Shown: positions 51,803 to 61,136 of the stretch, piece by piece
Position numbering within the stretch: the stretch's first letter is position 1
Layout: every line of letters begins with the position of its first letter
From: Nostoc sp. NIES-3756
Lineage (GTDB): Bacteria; Cyanobacteriota; Cyanobacteriia; Cyanobacteriales; Nostocaceae
Direction: 5' to 3'
NCBI RefSeq assembly: GCF_001548375.1
Contig: NZ_AP017297.1
Coordinates: forward strand, 1 to 64,000
DNA length: 64,000 bases
Translations under genes and position numbers: made by a program
The notes under the pieces: model-generated
The model's input: only the letters and a program-made list of their open reading frames with translations
What the model was told of the DNA's origin: nothing
The model's database searches: none

Positions 51803-53368
51803 ATGTTTGATTTCTCTGAACTTGAATTAGTAAAAGTAAAAGATGCTCATGATAATTTTGTGGGTATCAGAAAATCTAAATCTGGTAAAAATTTTGAATT
51901 TTGTTTGCCTAATGGTTTTGAAAACTTTCCCAATAAGGATTTTAATAAAATTCGTGATTTATTTTTTTATATGTATCGTACTTTTGCAAAATTTGAGCGA
52001 GATAATTTAGGAAATGAACGATTTAAAGTTAACAAACCCGAATATCAGCAAGAGCAAGACCAAACAACCATTTCTTCAAGTGGAGTCTCCTTGCAAACTG
52101 AAGAAGGCCAAGTTTGTGTTCTTTATAGTAAGATAAAAATGATTGAAAAAATTTTAGAAGCTTATGACGATTTAGCTATTCACTCAATTCAAAAGAAAAT
52201 AGGTCGTAGTGATAAAATTGATTATTCTCGTATACATAAATATTTAGATAAAGCTATTTATTTGGAGCAGGATGTTATTTATGTTGAATCGATGGATTTA
52301 CCTCGCTCTCTAGTCCGATATGAGAGTACAGATATTGTTAATTTATATTGCTATATTTTAGATGAAATCGTCAAGCAGTTGCAGGATGATGTACCAGATA
52401 AAGTAAAAAAGCGTAGTCAGGATATTCAGTTTCTTGCTCAACGGTTTAAAGATAACTACTTAACAAGTAATCAGTCAATATTTGATAAGGAAACTTATGC
52501 GGAAACTATTAATATTCTTAAAGATTCACTGGATAAGATAGATAAGAATACTTATTATAAAGATGCTGATTATTGGGGTATTTATGAAGCTGTAGAAATA
52601 TTTTTATATGGAGAAATCAATTCCAATCAGAATGATGGTGAATATTGGGGCATTAAAGGTTTTTCTTTAGTTTGGGAAGATATGTGTCATACATATTTTT
52701 TCAATAAATATCGAGATGAAATCTGTTTTGCAGATACAGATATACCTCTTAAAGATCCTCCTAACCCTTCACCAGAAAGGAAAATTGAAAACAAAAAGAT
52801 GGTAGGAAATTTAAAGTTTCATAACGGTAATGGTTATGGTAATCAATGGATATATCGATCATTTTCAGATATTAAATGCCCAAATACAGATATTAAATAT
52901 GGATGGAATGAATTATTATGTATCGAATTTAATCCTTCTTCAAGAATGATGATTTTATCTAACTCTCATTCTATTAACTATCCACAAATAGATAGAAGTA
53001 AACTATTAAGACGTTTTCCTCGCCCAGATATTGTGCTAAAAGGTAAAAATTTCATAAAAGAAGGTAAAGTTCGGATTATTGATTATAAAGATGTTCCATT
53101 AGAATTTTATGTAGATGAAAATATTGCACCAAATTCATCTTCTAAAAAATATAATGATGACATTATTAAACAATTAACTTATGAATTGGCATTACAACAA
53201 ACTCATACTGTTTCTTCTAACTGGTTTTTTATCCCATATTATTACGAAGAAACACCTAGTCCTAATCCTCTAGGAGAGATTGCTTTTAAAATTAAAAAAT
53301 GTGGAATTGATGTATTTAAAGCCAACTTTTTTCTCATTCAACAAATTTATCTAGAAGAAAATGTATGA
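51803..53368 (+). CDS. McrC-like PD-(D/E)XK nuclease subunit
   Basis: 521 aa. The C-terminal 130 residues have nuclease features: RPDIVLKGKNF (conserved Asp), VRIIDYKD (D/E-x-K form) about 24 residues later, then DIIKQLTYELALQ, a helix with the Q-x-x-x-Y/E pattern. The N-terminal 400 residues are helical and unlike E. coli McrC, and may hold the target recognition. It lies 49 bp after the McrB-like gene and overlaps the next gene as ATGA. Very AT-rich. The call is by order plus nuclease motif. Confidence 0.7.
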   Translation: MFDFSELELVKVKDAHDNFVGIRKSKSGKNFEFCLPNGFENFPNKDFNKIRDLFFYMYRTFAKFERDNLGNERFKVNKPEYQQEQDQTTISSSGVSLQTEEGQVCVLYSKIKMIEKILEAYDDLAIHSIQKKIGRSDKIDYSRIHKYLDKAIYLEQDVIYVESMDLPRSLVRYESTDIVNLYCYILDEIVKQLQDDVPDKVKKRSQDIQFLAQRFKDNYLTSNQSIFDKETYAETINILKDSLDKIDKNTYYKDADYWGIYEAVEIFLYGEINSNQNDGEYWGIKGFSLVWEDMCHTYFFNKYRDEICFADTDIPLKDPPNPSPERKIENKKMVGNLKFHNGNGYGNQWIYRSFSDIKCPNTDIKYGWNELLCIEFNPSSRMMILSNSHSINYPQIDRSKLLRRFPRPDIVLKGKNFIKEGKVRIIDYKDVPLEFYVDENIAPNSSSKKYNDDIIKQLTYELALQQTHTVSSNWFFIPYYYEETPSPNPLGEIAFKIKKCGIDVFKANFFLIQQIYLEENV

Positions 53369-53934
53369 ATGGTGAGCAATTACAAATAATTGATGTATTT
53401 GACGATGAATATAATGGTAATTTTATAAGTAATTATATTCCTTTGATTAGGTTACATAATTCCAAACAAAAAGAAGCTGTAGAAAAATATATATATGCCG
53501 AAGCACATAAATTTTTAGAAAAAATATTAGAGCCAGATATTATTGCAACTCCTATAGCTTATCCAAAATTAATTACAGAAAAGGATTTTAAGGAAATTGA
53601 TATTAGCTATTTTTATGATAATTTTTTCTTTGATTTGGGAGAGAGAGATGATAGGCGTAAGTTAAAGCTAAAAGTGAAATGGGGTATTACTTTTGACGAA
53701 AGATGCGCTCCTATACAAATTAAATATCTTCCTAATAACTCTAATGAATTATTAGGAAATATAACTTCAAATGATTCCAATATAGTTCCAAATCGCCGAT
53801 TTGGAACTATAGATATTAATGGAACTCCTATTTTCTATTATATTTATTTTACTATTCAAGAAATTTTAGATGTAATTAGACAATTACCTTTTACAGAAAA
53901 TACCGTTAGCCCTAGTATTCAACATCATGTATAA
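53365..53934 (+). CDS. Unknown small protein of the HerA-McrBC-like operon
   Basis: 189 aa starting MNGEQLQIIDVFDDEYNGNF. It is coupled on both sides (ATGA overlap with the McrC-like gene; 8-bp overlap with herA). It is acidic, mixed alpha/beta, with aromatic strands (IFYYIYFTIQEI) and no recognised motif. Its fixed place between nuclease and translocase suggests an adaptor, immunity or sensing subunit, which is inference. Confidence 0.6.
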   Translation: MNGEQLQIIDVFDDEYNGNFISNYIPLIRLHNSKQKEAVEKYIYAEAHKFLEKILEPDIIATPIAYPKLITEKDFKEIDISYFYDNFFFDLGERDDRRKLKLKVKWGITFDERCAPIQIKYLPNNSNELLGNITSNDSNIVPNRRFGTIDINGTPIFYYIYFTIQEILDVIRQLPFTENTVSPSIQHHV

Positions 53935-55720
53935 ACTAAATGATTTACTGAAGCAGCTAGGCGATCGCTTTGGAGTTTTAGCTGAGAGTAATACTTATCA
54001 GCTGACTGTGGTAGCTAAGGATGCTGATATCGCAGTAGGAGACTTGTTTCTGCTTCCAAGCCGTCGAGGTGTAAAAGACCGTGTTTATATCTTCCGCGCT
54101 ACCCAGTATGCCAACATTTTGAATCGCTCTTTGGAAATGGGCGATATTGCACGTAATAAGTTAACCATGCCCGATTCCTATTTCAGCCAAGATTTAGCTG
54201 AGGAACAGCTAATTGAACTTAAAGGTATGGTACTGGGCTATGCACAGGCTGAGGATACAGGTTGGAAGTTTTACCGTCCCCGTCGATTGCCAGAACACCT
54301 TTCCGATGTTTACTTAGTTGATCCTAAACAACCCGCAGTAGGTGAAGTCATGCGATCGCTGTTAGCAAGTCAGCTAGGTCAAGATGGGCTGTATGTGGGC
54401 AACCTGTTAGCTGGTGAGCAAGCACTAGAAGATGTAAAAGTTTACCTCCCACCCTACGCCTTATCGCATCACTTAGGAGTTTTTGGTCGAACTGGGGCGG
54501 GGAAAAGCAACTTGATGATGGTGCTGCTCAAGTCTGTGATGGATTACAATCGGGCGATCGCTCAAGGTGAACTGCAAGGAGCAAAAGCCAGTATCTTTGC
54601 TATTGACCCCCATGATGAATTTCGGTTTTGGCATCTTGCTAGTGGTGGTGCAGATGGCATTCATGGGATTGTTCAGGGCTATTCGGAAACTGAACAACAG
54701 CAATTGATTGAGCCGTTTTATTATTTAACAGCTAAAAATTTCTCTTATCAAGCTTTTGAACGCAAGGTGGTTCTTTCTCGTGCGGATATCTTACCAGATG
54801 ACTTAATTAGTATTAGTGAATTTAGTGAACAGCAGGTTGCATTCTCTAATCAGCAGTTTGCACTTTGGGGTGAACAGTGGATTGGACGTGTGTTATTAGG
54901 AGATACGGAAGGAACAGGAGGGTTTGAAGGAAATGTTGATTTTCTTCCTGGTACTGTTTCAGCCGTGCAGCGCAGGTTAGGGTTTTTGCGCCGGGGACAA
55001 ACTCAGTTATTTACGCCTTTTGATCCAGAGGTGGGTTACGAGTATGATTCTTTACTAGCTGATATCATTTGTACCCTAGAGCAAGGTAGAGTTTTAATTG
55101 TGGAAACTACGTTGATGGGCGAGATGGAGCAGTTTTTGCTCACAACGGTAGTGGCTCGGACATTGTTTACTTTGCGACGAGCGTTGCGAAGCGTGGAGAA
55201 GTTAGGAGATTTAGCGGAGGCGATCCGTCAAGCTTTGGGTTGTGATGATGAACGGGATCAAGTCGGATTACGTCAGTTAGCGGAACAACTAATTCAGCGT
55301 CTAGAAGATGGAAGGTTGCCGTATCAAGAAGGGGATATTCTCAGAAGTCCAGATCAGTTGCCCTATGTAAATGTGGTCGTAGAGGAAGCACCTAGTGTTC
55401 TCAACCCTCAGCGCATGAAGTTTGGTTCGGTGTTTCGGGATATCTCCCGTCAGGGACGTAAGTTTGGTATTGGATTGTCAGTGGTTTCGCAGCAAGTAAG
55501 TGAAATTGATGATGGGGTGTTGTCTCAGATTAATACCGAATTGATTATGGCTTTGGGGAATGAGATGGAAAGGAAAGAGGCGATGCGGAATGCGTCGGCA
55601 GATATGGCAGGTTTTGAGCGAGAGTTACAGGTGATGGGGAAGGGGCAGGTCATTGTGTCGGCTTCTTATAAGGATGTGCCTTTGCCTGTGCAAGTACCAG
55701 AGTTTGATAAAGAGGTTTAA
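53927..55720 (+). CDS. herA: HerA-type hexameric DNA translocase
   Basis: 597 aa. An N-terminal HAS-barrel-like region (residues about 1-110, VVAKDADIAVGDLFLLPSRR) precedes the RecA-like motor. Walker A FGRTGAGKSNLMMVL is near 185-200, ASIFAIDPHDEFRF gives the HerA-specific Asp/His/Glu strand, LPYVNVVVEEAPSVL is Walker B (about 482-496), and RQGRKFGIGLSVVSQQ is the arginine-finger region. HerA pumps DNA and activates NurA or other nucleases. Unlike the McrBC-like genes it contains three HIP1 sites and has higher GC, pointing to mosaic assembly. Confidence 0.9.
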   Translation: MYKLNDLLKQLGDRFGVLAESNTYQLTVVAKDADIAVGDLFLLPSRRGVKDRVYIFRATQYANILNRSLEMGDIARNKLTMPDSYFSQDLAEEQLIELKGMVLGYAQAEDTGWKFYRPRRLPEHLSDVYLVDPKQPAVGEVMRSLLASQLGQDGLYVGNLLAGEQALEDVKVYLPPYALSHHLGVFGRTGAGKSNLMMVLLKSVMDYNRAIAQGELQGAKASIFAIDPHDEFRFWHLASGGADGIHGIVQGYSETEQQQLIEPFYYLTAKNFSYQAFERKVVLSRADILPDDLISISEFSEQQVAFSNQQFALWGEQWIGRVLLGDTEGTGGFEGNVDFLPGTVSAVQRRLGFLRRGQTQLFTPFDPEVGYEYDSLLADIICTLEQGRVLIVETTLMGEMEQFLLTTVVARTLFTLRRALRSVEKLGDLAEAIRQALGCDDERDQVGLRQLAEQLIQRLEDGRLPYQEGDILRSPDQLPYVNVVVEEAPSVLNPQRMKFGSVFRDISRQGRKFGIGLSVVSQQVSEIDDGVLSQINTELIMALGNEMERKEAMRNASADMAGFERELQVMGKGQVIVSASYKDVPLPVQVPEFDKEV

Positions 55721-55722
55721 TT

Positions 55723-57837
55723 ATGCCAACACAAGATAAAACAGGTGATAAGTATGAACAATTTTTAGCGGCAACACTTTCCAGTCTTGGTTATTCATTT
55801 AATGGTGTTACTGGCAAAAATTATTTACATCCTAATAAACGCAGTACCTTAGTCTTTCCAGGAACATATATCCAGCCTGATTTAGTAGTCAGAGACAATA
55901 GTAAAGTAAAAGCAATTTTATACTGCACTCATTGGAGTGAAACTCGCTCATCAAAAAAAAAATTTTGGCGAACATGGGAAGAATTAGCACAGCAAAAGTT
56001 AGCAGTTAGCCAAGATTTTTTAGCAATTAATTGTCTCTTTGAAGCTTTGCCGACAAATAGCGAACCTAGTATTTACATTACATCAGATGAACTCCCAATT
56101 GATGTTACAAGGGATAAAAAAGTTCCTATTCAGTTTAATGGATGGGATGCAGGTATTGGTTGGGCGATGGTTGAGGCTTTTGATGTTTCTCTTGTATTTC
56201 CAGAAGGTTATCAAGAACTAGATAGAGTTGTTAATTCTGAAGATAATGAATTTGATATCGTTACCAGTAATTTAATAAAAGAAGCATTAGATAAATCTCA
56301 TAAATCTTATTTCGTAACTCAATGGAATACTTTAGATAGAATACGACAAAGAACTTCTATTGATAGGATGAATTTAGTAGATACTCGTAATAATTACAGA
56401 GTTGGCTTATTACATATTTATTTAATTTATCGCTTGATTAGTAGAATATTAAATAGAAAAATTACTGAATTAAATGATATTATCAAAGCTTTGACACCTG
56501 CCAGTGGAACTGAAATTTCATTAAATTCTTTGCTAAAAGTAAATATTTTTAATGAAATAGGATTACATAAAACTTGTGAAATTTTTGATACTATATCAAA
56601 AATTGAAGTCAACCATAACAACAAAAAAGAGAAATTTTGTAATATCAGATTTGTAACTAATCCAAATACAGAATCGGTCACATATTGGCTTAGTTTTAAT
56701 ACTAAACTTCATTTTTGTTTACAAGATTTAAAATTGCATATTAGTAACAATAGATTTATTCAAGCTATTTACAGATACTTTGACCAGTTTGATCAAGCAT
56801 ACGGAGTAGATGAGGCAATTGATGACTTGGCATTTCCTAATCTAGTTAAAGATAAAGAAAGTTTTGTACGCCAAATTTTTTTTAAAAGTATTAATAACGA
56901 AATGGAATTGAATGAGTTATTACAATCTCATTGTAATAACATTAGTCATCAAAGAGAAATTATCTCAAAAGACAAACAAAATTGGGTATTTGAAATGTTA
57001 CTATATATGCTGGATTTAAAGAGTGCGGAAGATATCCAAAAAAGATTTAAAGATAATTTTGAAAAATCAGGACATCAACTACGTCCTCATGCTCCTTATG
57101 GAGACCAGGCTAAAGCTGTAGCTTTTCTCTTACAGGGCCGAGATATTTGTGAGCAATGGTCTCCCAGAAGTCGCAAGAAAAAAACCTTAACTAAAGATGA
57201 ATTTCGTACACTTGCCTGGGAAACAGTAGCTAAATGTATCACTCAGGCTATTATCGATAAGCAAAGCTCAACATTTCCACCAGAAAAAGTAATAAATGAT
57301 TATTTAAGAAATAAACTCATGCGTATTTTATCTTCGGATTTGCATGGTTTTTATATTGTGGTTGAACATTACCTGGGTGACATCTGTTTTTTAAATTTCA
57401 CAGATGATAGCGATGATTATAAAGAAGACTTAAAAAATAGAATTTGCCCATCTTGGCAGACAGATGTAATTGTGAAAATTTGGGGTTCTAATATGACTGG
57501 TAAAGCCAGGCCATTGGAAACCTGGATGGAAGGAGTATCTCATAATGGTAAATGGTTAATCAAAGTACAGTCTGCACCTAATAACCCTGGTGATAAAACA
57601 AAAGAACTAGCCGGCCGTTGTCGCGCACTTCGCATAGCTTGGTCACATGGGTCGAAATATCATAACCGTTGTGAATGGTCGTTTAGTGAACGTAATCTTC
57701 CCAAACTAGCTCTTGTATTAGATGGTGAATGGGACTCAACCAAAAAACACAATCTTTATGAAGCAGGTTGGGACTGGGTAGGTGATATCTCTCAAATAGA
57801 AGAGCTTCGGCAATTAATTCAAAATAGCTCAGATTAA
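55723..57837 (+). CDS. Large unknown protein with restriction-nuclease-like N-terminus
   Basis: 704 aa, starting 2 bp after herA. The N-terminal 130 residues show an alpha/beta core like restriction endonucleases: KYEQFLAATLSSLGY, then YIQPDLVV (a possible catalytic Asp), then KAILYCTHWS followed by KKKFWRTWEELAQQK. A canonical E-x-K is not seen, so activity is uncertain. The middle is helical and AT-rich. The C-terminal 200 residues have conserved-looking strands and Trp motifs (WGSNMTGKARPLETWMEGVS; YEAGWDWVGDISQ). Likely the effector or recognition subunit of the HerA set. I recognise no named family. Confidence 0.55.
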   Translation: MPTQDKTGDKYEQFLAATLSSLGYSFNGVTGKNYLHPNKRSTLVFPGTYIQPDLVVRDNSKVKAILYCTHWSETRSSKKKFWRTWEELAQQKLAVSQDFLAINCLFEALPTNSEPSIYITSDELPIDVTRDKKVPIQFNGWDAGIGWAMVEAFDVSLVFPEGYQELDRVVNSEDNEFDIVTSNLIKEALDKSHKSYFVTQWNTLDRIRQRTSIDRMNLVDTRNNYRVGLLHIYLIYRLISRILNRKITELNDIIKALTPASGTEISLNSLLKVNIFNEIGLHKTCEIFDTISKIEVNHNNKKEKFCNIRFVTNPNTESVTYWLSFNTKLHFCLQDLKLHISNNRFIQAIYRYFDQFDQAYGVDEAIDDLAFPNLVKDKESFVRQIFFKSINNEMELNELLQSHCNNISHQREIISKDKQNWVFEMLLYMLDLKSAEDIQKRFKDNFEKSGHQLRPHAPYGDQAKAVAFLLQGRDICEQWSPRSRKKKTLTKDEFRTLAWETVAKCITQAIIDKQSSTFPPEKVINDYLRNKLMRILSSDLHGFYIVVEHYLGDICFLNFTDDSDDYKEDLKNRICPSWQTDVIVKIWGSNMTGKARPLETWMEGVSHNGKWLIKVQSAPNNPGDKTKELAGRCRALRIAWSHGSKYHNRCEWSFSERNLPKLALVLDGEWDSTKKHNLYEAGWDWVGDISQIEELRQLIQNSSD

Positions 57838-57852
57838 TAAATCCAAAAACTT

Positions 57853-60192
57853 TTACTGTGTTCTTCTTCTTATATAACTCTTCATCTGCTCTGCCAATTT
57901 CCGCCGCACTCCCAACTTTATTAATTCCTCAATCTTTAAACTCATCAAATCCTTCAAGCTACTAACCCCTACTTCTTCCAATCGACGAATTGACTGCACC
58001 CCTATTTTCACCTTCTCCTTTGGTGCAGTCCGTCGAATTTCTCTCAATAATGGCCCCAAAGGAGAACAATATTTAATTTGTTCCTGTAACTCAAAAACCT
58101 GATACCGCATTCTACCCAACGAACCTTTCACCCGCTTAATCCGTTCCGAACTAGCTTGACAATCTTCCTTAAGGTGATAATAAAACGTCCGCACATCTAA
58201 CAACTGAGCCAACCCAGAAAGCAACCACAACAATTCATCTCGCCACTTTTCCTCAACTCCTTCCAACCCCTTAGCCTGAAACCGTCGCTCAATTGCATCA
58301 ACCTTCATCCCCAGCGATCGCTCATAAAGCACAATTGCCCGAAGCACTGCAACATTGGCCGTCTCATAAGCCCATTTATCATACGCCTTACCAGTTTTCG
58401 GGGAACGAACTCCTAGTGAACCCAATATTTCTGAAGCGCGAGAATTGTCAACTTTACCCCGAATCCATTTGCGAAACAGTAAAGGTGTCAAGTCAGAATG
58501 ACCTTCACACCAACTTTCCACCAATTCCGCCAACTTCGCACTGTACTTTCTCAAATTAGGCGATCGCTCTGATAGCAAATCCAACACCAACAAATGATCT
58601 AAAGGTTTCCATTGTGCAAGCAGTTCATCCTTGGGGTCAATCGTCAACAAATCTCGCAATAACTGCGCGTACCCATGCGCTAAAGGTAGAGGTAAGACAG
58701 CACGAGTGGCCTTTTTTCCTAATACTGTTAAGTGATACTTCTTTTGTTCTGGGTCTTGGTACGCCAGCAGATGCGACTCTAACCAATTTAAGGCAGTTGG
58801 AACTTGACCTGCTAAAACTTGACCACCAAGCGATCGCCTCAAAAAAGTTTGCAGTTCATCAACTGTAGCCCCTTGCTCTTGCCAGCGACATAATAAAGAT
58901 GCAAGATGAACAGTAGCCAGGGGCATATCCCTAAAAGAGTTGGTTTTGTTTATCTCTCGCTCTAAAGCTGACTCTAAATTAGGTAAAACCTCCTCATGCA
59001 AAGCCAGGGCCAATTCATCGGCTGACCAATCATCATTCGGGCGCACTAACACAACCGCAGTTCCTTCTTGATTCCCTCTTCCGGCTCTCCCCATCATCTG
59101 TAGTAGATCCGAAACATCCAGAGAACCTTCACCAAAAAAAGTATTGTCACGCACTAAAACGTGAGTTGTGGGTAAATTAACTCCCATAGCCAAAGCTGTA
59201 GTAGTAACTACAACTCGTGACTTTCCAGAAAGAAAAGCTTGATAAACCAATTCTCGCTGTCCTTGGCTCATTTGCGCGTGGTAAGCCAAAGCTCCCTTCT
59301 CTCCAAGTTCTGAACCTAATTCTGTGTTCAGTAAATTAGCCAAGTGTTCAGCTGATCGAGTTTGGTAAACAAAAACTAATACTTGTGCTTCAGGGTTTTG
59401 TAACTGTTTATCAATCCAAGAAACAACAACAGTGTTGGCTTCTTCTTTATCTGTCAATTCAATTACCCATTTATGTAGAGGAGGTTGCCGTTGTGTTACT
59501 TTTATGACATCACAAGGATGAAGCCACTCTTGCGCCCGTTCCACATTGCCCAATGTCGCAGATAGCAGAACTAGACGAGGTGGTGCAGGCAAACACAATA
59601 GAGAAGTAATTAAATATTCCAGGGTGCTACCCCGTCGAGAATTACTGATTAAGTGAGCCTCATCAACACAAACAGATCCTAAAGTTTCTAACCATTGGGC
59701 ATTAGTCGGATTTCGCAATATAGACTCCAAACGCTCTGGAGTAGCAATAATGATTTCTCCCCCCGGTGGTGGGTCACTGAGAAACTCATCTTCTAAACGA
59801 TAATCTCCTGTTGAGATTTTTACAGAAATTTTTACACCCAAAATATTGCTTAACTGTGGTGCTAATCTTTCCAGCTCATCAGCTTTTTCTCTTGCCAAAG
59901 CCCTTAAAGGTTCGAGTAAGACTGCGCGACGTTGACGACGGATAGTATCCAGTAAAACTAACAATCCTACTAAGGACTTACCACTATTCGTTGGTGCTGA
60001 AACGATCAGATTTCGGCAACTCTCCAGAATATTTCGCTCTCCAAATGCGATCGCTTGCACTGGACGAGGTGCAGAGTTAGGACTAAGGAGATTAACTATA
60101 TCTAACCAAGGTGGCTCTAAATGTAGTTCTTGCCAGCTAAAGTTAGGAGTCTGTAAAACTGTACCTGAAGTCCCACAACTAATTTGCCTCAT
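57853..60192 (-). CDS. Ski2/Hel308-like DEAH helicase with C-terminal HhH
   Basis: 779 aa, superfamily 2. Walker A SAPTNSGKS (about 65-73), PLRALAREKADEL (motif Ia), IIIATPERL, CVDEAH (DEAH, about 175), LLSATLGN (motif III), and QMMGRAGRGNQ (motif VI) are all present. The C-terminus (KVKIGVQSIRRLEEVGVSSL and onward) is a helix-hairpin-helix DNA-binding unit. It is the last gene of a three-gene minus-strand operon, its ATG overlapping the DpdA-like stop (ATGA). It is not an accidental duplicate of the other helicase, as the two differ throughout. Confidence 0.85.
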   Translation of the reverse strand: MRQISCGTSGTVLQTPNFSWQELHLEPPWLDIVNLLSPNSAPRPVQAIAFGERNILESCRNLIVSAPTNSGKSLVGLLVLLDTIRRQRRAVLLEPLRALAREKADELERLAPQLSNILGVKISVKISTGDYRLEDEFLSDPPPGGEIIIATPERLESILRNPTNAQWLETLGSVCVDEAHLISNSRRGSTLEYLITSLLCLPAPPRLVLLSATLGNVERAQEWLHPCDVIKVTQRQPPLHKWVIELTDKEEANTVVVSWIDKQLQNPEAQVLVFVYQTRSAEHLANLLNTELGSELGEKGALAYHAQMSQGQRELVYQAFLSGKSRVVVTTTALAMGVNLPTTHVLVRDNTFFGEGSLDVSDLLQMMGRAGRGNQEGTAVVLVRPNDDWSADELALALHEEVLPNLESALEREINKTNSFRDMPLATVHLASLLCRWQEQGATVDELQTFLRRSLGGQVLAGQVPTALNWLESHLLAYQDPEQKKYHLTVLGKKATRAVLPLPLAHGYAQLLRDLLTIDPKDELLAQWKPLDHLLVLDLLSERSPNLRKYSAKLAELVESWCEGHSDLTPLLFRKWIRGKVDNSRASEILGSLGVRSPKTGKAYDKWAYETANVAVLRAIVLYERSLGMKVDAIERRFQAKGLEGVEEKWRDELLWLLSGLAQLLDVRTFYYHLKEDCQASSERIKRVKGSLGRMRYQVFELQEQIKYCSPLGPLLREIRRTAPKEKVKIGVQSIRRLEEVGVSSLKDLMSLKIEELIKLGVRRKLAEQMKSYIRRRTQ

Positions 60193-61136
60193 GACACCAC
60201 ACTAGATAATTGATTAGCTGCCCTCACACTGATTGTTGAAAATAATATTTCTGTAGCCGATAGCGGCAGAGTTTTTCCAGTGGCGGTTGCTAAATTACAC
60301 AAAGCCAAATGGAGTCTATCTGTGGGAGTTGGATCATCAATGCGAAAATTGGGGTTAGACCACAGCTTACCACTGGCTGCATATTTGATATAGGAACTAC
60401 TGTCTACTGAATCTACTCCCACTCGGTAAAGGGCTTGGATTATCTCAGGATAGCCTAAACCGAATATATGTAAAGGTAAATCCCCGATCTCATGTCTCAC
60501 AGTTTCAACGATGGATAAAACTAAATTCATATCGTGGACTCGTGGTACTAATCCACCAATAGCAATTCCATCAAACCCACAATTTGCATAAGCTTTAGCG
60601 CATTGACCAGCAGATTCAACATCCCAAGCTTGTACACAAGCGTAAAGAGGAAGGTCACGTCTACGTCTATTTTCTAATGCCCAGTGTGCATTAGCAATTG
60701 TTAGCTGTTGACGCTTTTTAGCTTCCGTCAATTCCATATTGGGAGGAATGGGGAAGTCAAGAGTAAAAGCCACATCAGCAATTTGAGACTGTAACTCTAG
60801 TACATCTTTAGGGTGGATGATTTCAATTTCTCCCTCTCGCTTTAATTCAATTATTCCCAACTTACCTTTTGAGCGAATATTTACTCCCTCAAATAGTGAA
60901 ACAAATCCACCACTATCCACCATCAATGGCACTTTGGGAGCTTGTTCCGGTGACATTTTTTGAGCATAGTAATAGCTCACCATAACTGCGGGGGCTAGTC
61001 GAGATAAATAAGGACGTACCAAATTATCTAAAGGATACTTCTCCCCAAAAGTTGTAACAGGAATGTAAGCAGGAAAAGGAATTTGACCACGACGAGTTGC
61101 AATACTACGTTGCTTTATTTGTGATTTCCCATCCAT
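60189..61136 (-). CDS. dpdA: TGT-superfamily enzyme, DpdA-like (DNA 7-deazaguanine transglycosylase)
   Basis: 315 aa. Hallmarks of the tRNA-guanine transglycosylase TIM barrel are visible: VDSGGFVSLFEG (catalytic Asp strand, about 73-84), GIAIGGLVP and HIFGLGYPEII (base-binding loops), and GVDSVDSSSYIKYA (nucleophile Asp region, about 240-253), nearer to archaeal TGT and DpdA than to bacterial Tgt. The CxCxxC zinc motif of bacterial Tgt is absent and the protein is shorter. DpdA exchanges DNA guanine for preQ0 in the Dpd system. It is sandwiched, with overlaps, between two DNA helicases, supporting a DNA substrate. No preQ0 genes are in view. Confidence 0.75.
   Translation of the reverse strand: MDGKSQIKQRSIATRRGQIPFPAYIPVTTFGEKYPLDNLVRPYLSRLAPAVMVSYYYAQKMSPEQAPKVPLMVDSGGFVSLFEGVNIRSKGKLGIIELKREGEIEIIHPKDVLELQSQIADVAFTLDFPIPPNMELTEAKKRQQLTIANAHWALENRRRRDLPLYACVQAWDVESAGQCAKAYANCGFDGIAIGGLVPRVHDMNLVLSIVETVRHEIGDLPLHIFGLGYPEIIQALYRVGVDSVDSSSYIKYAASGKLWSNPNFRIDDPTPTDRLHLALCNLATATGKTLPLSATEILFSTISVRAANQLSSVVS

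Noticed and set aside
60189..61136. Housekeeping tRNA Tgt
   Set aside because: Shorter than bacterial Tgt, lacks its zinc-binding cysteines, and is overlapped by DNA helicase genes, so a DNA substrate is more likely.
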